This document shows, one piece after another, positions 11,831 to 22,737 of a stretch of 64,000 nt of DNA (positions within the stretch are counted from its first letter, which is position 1; each line of letters opens with the position of its first letter). Where the stretch lies: positions 1,931,638 through 1,995,637 of the forward strand of contig JBBCBC010000031.1 of assembly GCA_037126765.1 (NCBI GenBank). The letters are read 5' to 3'. Below the pieces are notes generated by a model, which was not told where the DNA came from, did no database searches, and worked only from the letters and a program-made list of their open reading frames with translations. The stretch comes from Stenogyne calaminthoides. Lineage: Eukaryota; Streptophyta; Magnoliopsida; Lamiales; Lamiaceae. The position numbers and the translations under genes were made by a program.

Positions 11831-12017
11831 AGTTTTATATGCATCAGGTACACCGTACATTCCATAGTGTATTTTAGAACCATACAACTTATTTTCACTG
11901 AACCGTGCAACTATTAATATAGGAAACAAATTGCACGATTCAGTGTAAATAAGTTGCATGACAAGTTTCATAGTTTTAAAATACATTATGAAATGCACGG
12001 TGCACATGAGACTCTAC
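11831..12017. mobile_element. Fold-back MITE, copy 3 (shortened)
   Basis: Same palindrome as the other copies (GCATCAGGTACACCGTACAT, ACTATTAATATAGG, TGCACGGTGCACATGAGACT) but missing part of the inner left arm, giving about 187 bp. Confidence 0.75.
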
Positions 12018-13353
12018 CCGCACAAAAATTATCACGATTTTGCACAAAAATATTAGGTGATGTTTTCGATCACTACCTTTTGGTAGTGATAAGCTAAAGT
12101 CACACTAGTGCTTATTGTGCAAAATTAGTAAAATTGTGCACAAATGGATCATTTAAATCATTCATTCACATCTACAAATTTGCATGACGATGTTGCTATT
12201 GGTTTTCTTTAATTACTTGGTTCCAGGTCACTACAATCGGGTCAAAAATTGATGGAGGTATCCATTTTTGGCAGTTTGATTTGCACACAGTCTTTTTGGT
12301 AGTAGTTGTATAATCTTTCAAATTGGTTATACATTCAGATAATAGCATATTTACTAAATATAAATACTGTAAAAATAGTTTCAATTATTTACGTTTCAAA
12401 TAGGTTTTTTTTTTTTAATCCTGAAGGGTGGAAAAGAAAAGGTTACAGACTTACAGTCAATTTGAATCCTAGATTTTATAACAAAATGATGAGGGAATAC
12501 ATAAAAAAATCTTCATTATGTAAATTAAAATAAACAATTCATCTTGATTTTTTTAAAAAATAAACAATTCATCTTGATTTAAAGACAAAATTTGTTGTGA
12601 ATTCGAATTTACAGTGAACTCTATCTTTTCAATATCACTATTATGTGCAAAAATGTTATTGTTATGCGCAAAAAACAATTTTAAAAATAAAGTATTTTTT
12701 AAACGATAATTTTTGTGCGTAATATAATTTTGTGCATGACAGTGATAATATTCATATATATACCTGATTCGCGGGAGGATTACTCTAATTTAAATCTACT
12801 TGAATAAAATCTACTAATTTATTTATCATTCTCATGAAATATTAATAGTTTAAGCCTTCAAATCACTATATATATTCAAGATAATATTTAAACAAACTAA
12901 TTTGTTAACGATTTTAACTGCCAAAAAATAAAATAAAATAAGCGAATGTTGTGCTTCTAGTTAGAGTGAAATTGTATGAAACGCAATTTCCAGACTCATT
13001 AAAAATGTTTCCTGGGATTTTCTTAAAGTAATCACAATTTTATTTAAACGCGTTTTTATTAGCACTTTTTCCGATTTCGAGTCAACAAATTTAAAACTCT
13101 CACGGAAGTATATAAGCTGATAAATTGATGTTAAAGATATTAAGACATATATCAATTCCGCACAAATTTCATTAAATATGTAGTATGTACACGCACAACA
13201 CAAATATATGTCATCTTAATTCAACGTACCTGCATCTGTCACATTAGTTTCTAATATCTATGAAACTAATTGATGATAAGTAAACCTTAAAAAGGAAATT
13301 AATAATCAACATATACTTAAGAAGAAAATATTTTTCAACATAATTAATTAAGA
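12018..13353. other. Intergenic AT-rich DNA, no gene
   Basis: Only a short perfect hairpin (ATCACTACC-TTTT-GGTAGTGAT, about 12069-12090) and a small direct repeat (AAATAAACAATTCATCTTGA at about 12529 and 12558) were noticed. No credible coding region. Confidence 0.5.
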
Positions 13354-13832
13354 TTAAGTTTTGTAAACATTCAGGTGCACCATGTACTCATAATGCATTT
13401 TAGAACCATGTAACTTGTTATACTAAAAAATATAGTACTCCCTCCGTCCCATTTGAAGCTTCACATTTACTGTTTTTCTCGTGTTTTAGCGAACGAGTTT
13501 TTTATTAATATTTAAAATAATAAAGTAATTTTTAAAAATACATATAATAGAGGAAAGATAGATCTATCATACTCCTCTTTGAAAATCACTTTATCATTTC
13601 AAATACTAATAAACAACTCGTTCGCTAAAACACGATAAAAAAATAAGTGTGCAAGTTGAAATGAGACGGAGGGAGTAATTTATTTGCACTAAACCGTGCA
13701 ACTATTAATATGAAAAAATAATTACACGTTTCAGTGCAAACAAAATGCATCTTTCAATATAATAAATTGCATGATTCTAAAATATAATATAAATACATGG
13801 TACACCTGAATGTACATTAAACTATAATTGGA
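13354..13832. mobile_element. Fold-back MITE, copy 4, split by a Stowaway insertion
   Basis: The left part (13354-13437, starting near TTCAGGTGCACCATGTACTC) and the right part (13678-13832, from TTTATTTGCACTAAACCGTG to ACACCTGAATGTACAT) join into the usual palindrome once the element at 13438-13675 and one TA are removed. Confidence 0.8.
13438..13675. mobile_element. Stowaway MITE nested in a fold-back MITE
   Basis: Terminal inverted repeats CTCCCTCCGTCCCATTT... and ...AAATGAGACGGAGGGAG are flanked by a TA duplication (13436-13437 and 13676-13677), the hallmark of Tc1/mariner-related Stowaway MITEs. 238 bp, no coding capacity. Its middle carries a second inverted pair (GTGTTTTAGCGAACGAG-type arms). 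Confidence 0.92.
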
Positions 13833-14139
13833 ACTCATTGTAAAGGTACACACTGTTTTCCCAAACTACGAATCAAGAGTAAAGGTTATCAATATATCGA
13901 AGTCAAGGTCTATGCACTCCACGTGACGGAATTAGTAAAATTTGATCATATATATAATTGAAGGGTGTGACGTTAAATTAATGTTATTAGTTTTGATAAA
14001 TAAAAAACATGTCTTATTACTATAAAAATAGTATTACTCGTGATACTGATGATATAACTTATATTACAAAAAAATATTTATCGTGATAACTGAAGAGTTA
14101 TATCCGTAAAATATAAATATTGGAGTGAGAAAAATATTC

Positions 14140-14300
14140 CACTACAAAGTCACCCAAAAACTTACAACCAGATACAAAGTTCAGAAAATTTCTGCACTTT
14201 AGTACAAATTTGAATTAAAGTGCCACGTACTTTAGTTCAAATTTATGGACTTTGTATTTAGTTGTAATGGTTTACTCAATCTTCTATCTAGTTGTAATTT
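14140..14300 (+). mobile_element. Palindromic MITE with CACTA-like end, second copy
   Basis: Begins CACTACAAAGTCACCCAAAA and carries inverted blocks (GATACAAAGTTCAG against GGACTTTGTATTTAG; CAAATTTGAATTAAAGT against ACTTTAGTTCAAATTT). It is the opposite-orientation sister of 9024-9177. The right boundary is uncertain. Confidence 0.55.
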
Positions 14301-14509
14301 TTTCAATATAGAATCAATTTTATGATGAACAAGTTACACATGACACCCACTCTATATAATATTAGTATATGCCTTGTGTGTTACCAGAGACTTAAAATTA
14401 GTGTATTGTAATATATAGCATAAATTTATTTAAAAATAATACATTATATTAATTTTTACATGATAGTACAATTTTTTAATTAAAATATAATTTTTGCATA
14501 ATGTGCACC

Positions 14510-14702
14510 ATGCAACTCAAATACATATTTAAAAAATACAATTTATCTTTCTTAAACGTTCAACTTATTTACACTGAAATGTGAAGTTGAACGTTTTAGT
14601 GTTAACCAGTTTAACGTTTCAGAAAACAAGTTGCATTTTTAAAATGAGTTGTATCGAACAAATTGAACGTTTCAATGTAAATAAGTTCAACATTTTATTT
14701 AG
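14510..14702. repeat. Diverged palindromic repeat
   Basis: GCACCATGCAACTC... and several inverted AACGTTCAACTTATTTACACTG-like blocks resemble the fold-back MITE arms but are rearranged (GTTCAACTTATTTACACTGA against CAATGTAAATAAGTTCAAC). Probably a decayed or recombined relative. Confidence 0.4.
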
Positions 14703-15621
14703 TAAAACAAATGGGTAATGGTATTTGGGGTGATTCACCCTGGGGTGAACACTGTTCGGAAGTGTCAAATTACTGTTGTATTTTTAATGAAAAAAGTGAT
14801 ATAAAAATTGTCACTTATTTTATTAAGAATACAACAGTCATTTCATCATATAAAATGACTGAAATGCCCCTATTAACCCGATGCAAGTCTAACCATTTAA
14901 CAATGTCTAATTTTTATTTTATTTTAAATATACTTGAGTTGGACGGTCCAATTAATCAGACATTCACACAGACATGCATGTTATGTCATGCTATGTTGAA
15001 GTTGAAGGGTACAGTAATAATTAAGCTTCCATGTGAATGTGTACTACCACAGTAACTCATTGGATTTAACCTTTAACCCAAATCTAACGACTGTAATTCC
15101 ATGATTTCTATTGGTCATAAACTCATTCATGCAACAGTAGTGCAGAACCTCGTAGAAACTGACCAATCATTTTCCTCCATATTTTTTCCACCCATTAGTG
15201 AAAATATAACAGAAAGGGATGGATCAAAAAACCTGAAAAGAAAAGGGACTAAGAATTTCCAACTCTTTTAAATAAACAAAACAAAAATAACCCAATTAGG
15301 GAAAATATATTCGTATTCAAGGTATGGGCTCTTTGTGTCAGTTTCAGCTTACAAAAAGTTGCGTAAAAAGGAAAACTCCCTCTGGATTTTCTGCTGGTTT
15401 TTACTCTCTTATCGCTTATCTATTTGAATGTTTAAATCTTTCCTCTCTTGTTTCACTATGAGAGTATTTTTTTTCAACAAACAAGTCATCATTCAAAAAG
15501 ATAAATACCATATTTGTGTAATTCTATTTTTATTTATAAAAAATAGAGCAACTCTCTTTTGAACAAATCTGGTTCACGTAAACTCTCTTATCCAAGTATT
15601 ATAATTTTAGTATAAAAAATA
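14703..15621. other. Intergenic DNA, no supported gene
   Basis: Contains an open frame of 114 codons at 14711-15055 without recognisable motifs (see rejected items). Nothing else was recognised. Confidence 0.45.
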
Positions 15622-15835
15622 CTCTCTCCGTCCCAAATTTGTTTTTCTGTATTCCGTTTTGGACGTCCCATTCTTGTTTTCCTATTTCCTTAAATAGAAA
15701 TTTATACTTTATCACTTTATCACATAAAATACTAATAAATAACTATTTTTAACTCCAACTACCCACCATTTTATCACTTTATTATATAAAATATTAATAA
15801 ACAACTCTTTTACCCCAAGAATGAGACGGAGGGAG
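15622..15835. mobile_element. Stowaway MITE, 214 bp
   Basis: Ends CTCTCTCCGTCCC... and ...GAGACGGAGGGAG, flanked by TA (15620-15621 and 15836-15837). The inside repeats CACTTTATCACATAAAATA and TAATAAACAACTCTTT, shared with the 214-bp element at 60288-60501, so the two are one subfamily. Confidence 0.92.
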
Positions 15836-16054
15836 TACTTGATTTTATGTTATTTATCTAAAAAAACACTAAATAGTATCCTTTTGCGTGCTAAATAACG
15901 ACACTTTGAAGAAGAGAGTTCACGTAAATCTGGTTCACAAAAGTTCTTTTTTTATTAAAAAGAGCAGGTCTCTTTTGGAACCCGATTCACGCAAACTTTT
16001 TTTTTAAATATTACCTTTTAAGTTTACAAAGTGTTACTGTTAGCATATAAAGTA

Positions 16055-16277
16055 GGCTAAGTCTTGTATGCATTCAAGTGCACTCATAGTGAATTTTATA
16101 ACCATTCAACTTGTTATACTGAAAGATGCAACTTATTTATACTGAATTGTGCAACTATTAATAAAGAAAAATAGTTCATGATTTAATGTAAGAAATTACA
16201 TCTTTCAGTAAAATAAGTTGCATAGTTTTAAAATGTACTATGAGTGCACGATGCACCTGAATGCACATGTGACCCAC
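16055..16277. mobile_element. Fold-back MITE, copy 5
   Basis: Starts TTGTATGCATTCAAGTGCAC (a few bases of the left arm are missing), has the central ACTATTAATAAAGAAAAA, and ends TGCACGATGCACCTGAATGC followed by a GACCCAC end. Confidence 0.8.
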
Positions 16278-17080
16278 TCTATAAAGTATCATTAATTGTT
16301 TAAAAAAATATTTGATTTTGTGTTATTCTTTTCAAAATTATTATATCATCATACTTCTTGTGCAAAATAGCGTCACTTTATATATTAAACTCTTTATATA
16401 TTAAACTGAAACATAAATAATTTAAAGAAGAGAGTTCATACAAACTTAATTAACGAATTTTTTTGCGAAAAAATAAAGGTTGGGATCTTCTTACTAATTT
16501 GTATTAGCAATGGAAAAGTATATAAAGTTTATTAATTAATTATCCAGAAGATATGTGAAGGTTATCACGGTTACAATAAATAAAACAAAACATGCGGAAC
16601 ACGTTTATAAGTTTGAGACGACACCTAAGTGAAAACTTATAGGTACATATTGGAAAATTGACTATTGATTTGATTTTATCATCTTATCTTGATATATAGT
16701 AGTAGTATACATAAATTAAGTCTTTTTGGCAATTAATAATAAATTGTTTTTCAGATGGATAATGACATTGCAAGCTTTTTACAGCTTACTTTCTCAAAAT
16801 GGAAGACAAAAAAGATGGAGTGGGTGTATTTAAAGTAAGTGGTATAATTTTCCTTTTATACGAAGCGTATTCTTTTTCACCACCAAATGTTTATATTGAA
16901 GACTTTCTATGTTTGGGGTGGAGAAAGACGGAAAGTTTGTGAGTGGGTGTGGGAAAATAATGGAGGTGTAATTTGTAGCCATTCGTTTTTGGTGTCCAAT
17001 GAGAGATTGTTAAGGTAAGGTGCGTGCCTTAATTCAATCCACACAAGAGATATTTTTGTAGATAGTTTTATAAGGTAATA
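16278..17080. other. Intergenic AT-rich DNA, nothing recognised
   Basis: No gene, no clear repeat. One part (about 16740-17030) has somewhat higher GC content, but no conserved reading frame was seen. Confidence 0.45.
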
Positions 17081-17274
17081 CTCAATCCGGCCATTTGAGC
17101 ATTTGAGCCTTCACACTTTGATCGACACACATTTTAAGAAAAAGTGACTTTGTTGACTTTTCAAAGGGGATTGAGGGTGGAGATTGTAAGATTCTTTTCT
17201 ATATTTGGGGTGTGCAACTTGAAATAAGACGGATCGAAATGGAAAGTGTGAAGATTCAAATGGGACGGAGGGAG
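17081..17274. mobile_element. Stowaway MITE with a decayed left end
   Basis: The right terminal repeat AAATGGGACGGAGGGAG and its TA (17275-17276) are clear. The left end is decayed (CTCAATCCGGCCATTTGAGC after TA). Inner inverted blocks TTCACACTTTGATCG and CGAAATGGAAAGTGTGAAG support one element. Confidence 0.8.
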
Positions 17275-17341
17275 TATTATTTTAAGACAATTCTATGAAT
17301 CAAATGTTAAGGTGAATTATATGAAGGAATATATTTTAGAA

Positions 17342-17575
17342 GGCTAAGTATTTAATGCATTCAGGTGTACCGTGCACTCATAATATATTTTAGAATTATG
17401 TAATTTATTATATTAAAATATACAATTTATTTACACTGAATCGTGCAATTATTAATACAAAAAAATAATTATACGATTTAGTGTAAACAAGTTATACTTT
17501 TTAGTATAATAAGTTGCACGATTCTAAATCTTATTTATGAAGTCTTGCGATTCTAAATCCACATGAGACCCACTT
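17342..17575. mobile_element. Fold-back MITE, copy 6
   Basis: Left arm ATGCATTCAGGTGTACCGTG, central ATTATTAATACAAAAAAA, right arm ending CACATGAGACCCAC. Part of the right arm is rearranged: TGCGATTCTAAAT follows TGCACGATTCTAAATC, a short duplication. Confidence 0.75.
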
Positions 17576-17743
17576 CTTTTTAATATATGTTTTTTTTTTT
17601 TTTTTTTGAGAAGAATGAAAATGAAGTCAAATATTTTCTAAGAGTAGGTCTATTGTGCATAAGTACCCTACAATTAAAGTATATTTTTTTTAACATTTAA
17701 CTTGCTGCACTGAAATATACAATTTATCTACGTTAAGACATGA

Positions 17744-18060
17744 CACTACAAAAAAACTGTTAAATATCGACGAATTTTATCGACCAACATAAATCCTTAA
17801 TTAACGATGGATTTACGACGTTTAGCAAAAATTAAAAAATAGCTATGAAATTACAAACGAAAATATTTCCAATAAGTAATTACTGACGACCTTTTCGAAA
17901 AATTTAAAAAAAATAATTTTTCGATAACATTCCCGACGAATAGCAAAACTTAAAATAAGAATTACAAAATTAGCGATGAAAATATTTTCGTTAGTAATTA
18001 TCTGTAAAAATTCCTATCAAATCTTTTGAAGCACTTAAAGGCAATGTGATTTAATATGTC
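17744..18060 (+). mobile_element. Possible CACTA (En/Spm) transposon terminus
   Basis: CACTACAAAAAAACTG at 17744 is the standard end of plant CACTA elements. It is followed by repeated ATCGACGAA/TTTCGAAAA-like subterminal words and a repeated block (AATTACAAAATTAGCGATG against GAAATTACAAACG). The matching 3' end was not found nearby, so this is a fragment or the end was missed. Confidence 0.5.
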
Positions 18061-18369
18061 ATGCAATTGACAATAAACCTTGGGCTTTCCTGGAAACTTC
18101 CCTTTGCATCTGTTTTTCCGAAAATTTCCACGAGTCTTTAGTAACTGTGCTCGCCATGGGAATATTCACAGGTTAAAAGTTTCTTCATCAGATCAATAAT
18201 CATAGACGAAGAAATAGCCAAATCAGAAAACGAACGGCAGAGACGAAGAAATCGAACATAATCGAAACAAATCGGAAAACAAATCTTCATAGATGAAGAA
18301 ATCGAACAAAATTGAAAAAAAAAAAACATAATCAAAGCTCACAGAAACGATTTGAAATCATAAGAATCG

Positions 18370-18594
18370 ATTCTGATAATACCATGTTGAAAAATAAGAG
18401 GTTGTAATGATAATCTGAGCAAGAGCAAGTATTTAAAGAGAGTTACAAGAAATGTTTTATGGAGTGCAATCTGTAAGCATGTGGCTAACTAATTACAGTT
18501 GAGTTTGTTACACGGTTTAACAAATAAGTTACACCGTTAGATCCTAACGTGTGATCATATCCAGACAAGATGAATTCTACGTTACCCCTACAAC
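18370..18594 (-). mobile_element. LTR retroelement fragment: primer-binding site plus LTR
   Basis: GATTCTGATAATACCA (18369-18384) resembles the reverse complement of the initiator-Met tRNA primer-binding site (TGGTATCAGAGC), and directly after it TGTTGAAAAATAAGAG starts an LTR-like sequence ending near CCCTACAAC (18594). This suggests the 5' end of a minus-strand LTR element unrelated to the copia family of the nest; its interior is not recognisable to the left. Confidence 0.45.
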
Positions 18595-18596
18595 TC

Positions 18597-19000
18597 ATGG
18601 AGGCAGAAATTACTAAATTATTTTTTCAAATGCAGTCACTAAAACACTGGCCCTGATGGCCGATATGCCTGCAATTTTTTATCATTAGTTTTGGAATATC
18701 ATTGGTAAAATAATAATTAAATCTATTTTAGAAGTTCTTAATAATGGTGGTTGATCTTGGTGTTCTGAATCACACTCATGTTTCTCTTATACCTAAGAAT
18801 AAGAAACATCTGCTTCCTTATGATTCCCGTCATATAAGTCTTGGTAATGTTTCTTTGAAAGTGATCACAAAGACTATTACTAATTGCCTGAAATGTTTCC
18901 TCCCTGAAATTATTTACTCTTTCAATTTTCTTTTGTTCCGCAGTAGACTCATTACTGATAATGTTTTTTTAACTTTTGAGATTTTTCATTACATGAAGTA
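18597..19000 (+). pseudogene. LINE (non-LTR) reverse transcriptase, left fragment
   Basis: Frameshifted pieces match the plant LINE RT: GPDG at about 18650; FWNIIGK with ILEVLNNGG at about 18690-18745; and, in one frame from 18750, the NHTHVSLIPK, ISLGNVSLKVITKTI, LKCFLPEII and RLITDNVFLTFEIFHYMK motifs. This is the fingers/palm region just before the first catalytic Asp motif. The gene breaks off at 19000, where element 0 inserted (TSD TAATT), and resumes at 59151. A nonfunctional relic. Confidence 0.88.
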
Positions 19001-19005
19001 TAATT

Positions 19006-20655
19006 TATTGGGAAAATCGGGGTGCTCGGATATATTCAAGATATATAAATTAATCAATTAATTACTAACATGAATCAACCCTAAATTAATTCAATATAAT
19101 AATTAAATAAACAATAACAACATGCGTACACGTAATTCACGTAAATCCTAAGCATGAGGTATCTAGGAGTTACAAAATTACATGTCTCTTGAAGTGACAA
19201 CCGTTGAGACGATGGATCAACCCAAAAAACCTTCTCAAATATGTCCCACGTCCATGAACGTAATCCGATGGAAGGATTCTCACGAACGATTTTAATAAAG
19301 GAGAAAATAAAAAATTATTGCACCACCTTTGTGGATTTCTAATTTTTCCAACACATGAAATTATTTTGGGGATGAAAAAAATTCATCCCCTATTTATAGA
19401 GAGGTAGAGGGCGAAAATTTGTGCCCTAGAAGGGATATGAAAAATTTCTTTGTATCTTCCCAAGATATAATCTTAAATATATCTCTTATATTCTATTTTT
19501 CACATTAATCACAAAATATCTTTTCTTCCCTTATCTCCTATTTTTTTCGAAAAAAACAATGCACAAGGAGGCAAGATTCTATTTCTTGAATTTATGGGAT
19601 AATCTTTTCAAGAAAAACAAGAAAATCTTTTCCCTTTCTTGTCCCATAATTTTCGAAAATTTCAAGGAAAAATAGGCAATAATATTTTCTACTCATTTTC
19701 ATTAATTGGACTTATATTGGGCTATTTGAGGGGCCTTTAGGAGAATTAAGATTGGACCTCCAATGGGCTATGAAACTTTAATATTAAGCCAAAATATTAT
19801 TCAAGCCCATTAATATTAATTTACTCCACTATAAAATTAATATTGAACTATCCATCTTAATCCATATTACGACAATATGACTCCTGTTTATTATTGCATG
19901 TGTTTAAGATTATTTAGTCCATTAATTAATTAAGCCACTGAAAAGCTTTATATTAATTAATATATTTTGTCCTTGGAGTAAAGACAGCTCAACATCATTA
20001 TCCATACCGAAAATAAATTTTCACTTGTAAGATTTGGTATGATAAAACTTCTGAGCCCACCAAGGGGACAAATCACAAAGGACTTGCTTGCACACGTTGC
20101 TCTGTATTAAATCTTAGCAATTCTCATATAATTAATAATATTGCCCAAAATGCAAAGTATAGAATCACTGTCTGACTCTAAACCCAACACAGATCAAAGC
20201 AATAAGTATCAATTACATGCAATTCTATTTAAGTGACAGAGATTAAGAAATCAATAACAACTGAGGTCTAATTCTTCATCCCTTAAGTCAGTACGGAAGA
20301 ATTTATCCTCTCTGTAGGTCCTCTTCAGCACATCATAATGTGCTAGTGTAATCTCTTGGTCAAGACAAACCAATCTGAGCTTTGCACTTCAACCTCTACC
20401 ACTGGAGTGTTCAATTCCATCTAGGTTGTGAAGTTGTACTTTTATTTACAAGGAACTGTTAATGTCATCTTCTGTGATCGGGTATCACTACATTAACTAC
20501 AACGTAATGTTGTACTAATATTTGAACGGTTTGAAATAAATAATTAACATTCATTTATATTTAAAGCAACAGTGATGAAATATTTATATTCAGTAAATAA
20601 GAGTTACATTAGTTCTTTATTACCTAAAAGCATACTTTCACGTATAACTCCAACA
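19006..20655 (-). repeat. 3' LTR of element 0
   Basis: Left end TATTGGGAAAAT (mutated TGTTGGG), right end CTCCAACA, then ATCTCCCACTAAT (polypurine tract in reverse). It shares the family landmarks (AATAGGGG-type promoter region, GGGCCTTTAGGAGAATTAAG block) but is the most diverged LTR here, in keeping with element 0 being the oldest copia insertion. Its right 0.6 kb pairs with 58541-59145. Confidence 0.85.
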
Positions 20656-20890
20656 ATCTCCCACTAATATTCAAAGTCTGCTTTTAAGTATACCCTACAG
20701 CTAGTCTCGTGTTCTACGTGACATCTACATGTCACCTATACGAACCTAATGCATTTCTCCCACTTATACTCAAAGCAGATTGGCAGCGCACTTGACACCC
20801 ATTCCTTTCACATGGCTCTCGAATGTTTTCTGAGGCAGACCTTTTTAGAATAGATCTGCTAGGTTGTCATCTGATGCAATCTTTGCCACT
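20656..20890 (-). pseudogene. Element 0 RNase H 3' end and polypurine tract
   Basis: ATCTCCCACTAAT (20656-20668) is the reverse of the tract AGTGGGAGAT that abuts the 3' LTR. The rest encodes, in reverse, the end of RNase H and the segment upstream of the tract; its match in element 2 is 33715-33960. Cut at 20890 by element 1 and resumes at 30169. Confidence 0.75.
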
Positions 20891-20895
20891 TCTAT

Positions 20896-22737
20896 TGTTG
20901 GGATTATACTGAAAAGTATGCTTTTTACTTTGTATAATCGAAACTGAATTTTCAGACTTATTTACTGAAATAAATTGTTTATCACTGATGCTTTAAATAT
21001 GATTGAATGTTATATATATTTCTTTGCATAACTGCTCAATAATTAAATGCGTGTTACATTTGTAGTTAATTTAGTGATACCGCATCACGTAAGATTAAAT
21101 TAACATCCCTTGTAACTAAAAAAGTACGCCATTCACTTACCTAGATGGAAATGAACAACCATCGCGAAAAGGTTGAGGTGTAAGGCTCGATTGGTTTGTC
21201 TTGACCAAGAGATTACACTAGTGCATGATGATCTTGTTGAATAGGACCTACAGGAGGATAAGTTCTTGAGAATCAACAAAGAAGAATTAGACCTCGGTGG
21301 TTCGTTGTTTCTTAACCTTCGTCCCCTTAAATAGGATCACGTGGGATTGGTAACTATTGCTTTGACTTATCATGGGTAGCGAATCGAAAGAGAGATTCAA
21401 TACTTTTTATCTTGGGCAATATTATTGGTCACATGTGATTGCTAAGATTTAATACTGAAGAATCGTGTGCAAGTACGCTTTGCTTGATTTGCCCCCTTGG
21501 GAGGTTCATAAGTTTTATCATACCAAATCTTGCAAGTGGAATTAGTTTTTCATGGATAATAATGTTGAACCGCTTCTCGACCCAGGACATAAGATATTAA
21601 TTAACGGAAAGCTATTTCAAATGGCTTGAATTAATTAATGGGCTAGATAATCTTAAACACGGGAAATAATGACCGGGAGCCATATTGACTGTAATATGGG
21701 TTAAGATGGATAGTGCAATATTAATTATGTAGTTGGATTAATTAATATTTATGGGCTTGAATTATATTGTGGCTCAATATTAGATATTCAAGATCCATTA
21801 GAAGGTCCAATCTTAATTCTCCTAAAGGCCCCCTGAGTAGCCCAACATATAGTCCAATAACTGAAAAGGTGATTAAAATAAAATAAATATTGTTGCTTAA
21901 TATTTCCTCTAATTTTCGAAATATATGGATAAAAGAGGGAGAAAGATTTTCTTTGAATTTTGTTATGGAATGAAGATATGTATTCTTGGAATACAAGATT
22001 ATCTCATTAAATTCAAGAAATCTCCCACTTGGTTATCTATGTTGAAGATTTCGAAATTTTGAAAATATAGTGGGCAAGAAAGTTTTTCTTGAAAAGATAT
22101 TATGGAAGATATGTATTTTTTGAAATACAAGAATATCTCATAAATTCAAGAAAATCCAAATCTTGGATTCTTGTACACAAATTTTCGAAAATAATCCATA
22201 ATAGAGGAGGTGGGATTTTTGTGGAATATTTTAATTATGGGAAAAAGAATATAGAAGATATATTCAAGATTTCTTGGTGACCAAGAAAAGTCTTTTCCCA
22301 CATTGAAATATCACTAAATTTTCGACCACCCTCCCTCTTATAAATAGGGGATGATTAGTTCATTCTCAAGTACAATTCCATGTGCTAGAAATATTAGCAA
22401 ATCCACAAAAGTGGTGCAACAAAGTTTATTTTTTCCTTTTGTTAATTGTTCGCGAGTATCCTTCCACCGGATTGTCGAGCAAGGGCTAAGGGAATACTTG
22501 GGAAGTCCTTTTGGTTAGTCCGTCCGACCGAAGTCACTGCCATCCCGAGAGGTACGTTCACGTAAACCCGTAGATTCCGTATGCGTAGGTTTATGTGGCT
22601 TTTTATATGCATGATATGTTGTTGCAATTATTATTTGAATTAATATAGGATTAATTCATGCTAGTAATAATTAATGAATTAAATTTGTATTTAAATATTC
22701 ACCCCAAATAGATCTCAATGCAACTCATTCCCCAACA
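20896..22737 (+). repeat. 5' LTR of element 1
   Basis: TGTTGGGATTATACT to CATTCCCCAACA, 1842 bp, with the terminal inverted repeat TGTTGG/CCAACA. TATAAATA at 22339-22346, before AGGGGATGA, is the likely core promoter, with transcription starting shortly after. About 370-420 bp upstream of the TATA box are two diverged direct copies of a 60-bp block (about 21962-22020 and 22100-22155). Confidence 0.93.

Noticed and set aside
14711..15055. 114-codon open frame on the plus strand
   Set aside because: No recognised motif, AT-rich composition, no splice context or sister copy; surrounded by MITEs. Not enough to call a gene.
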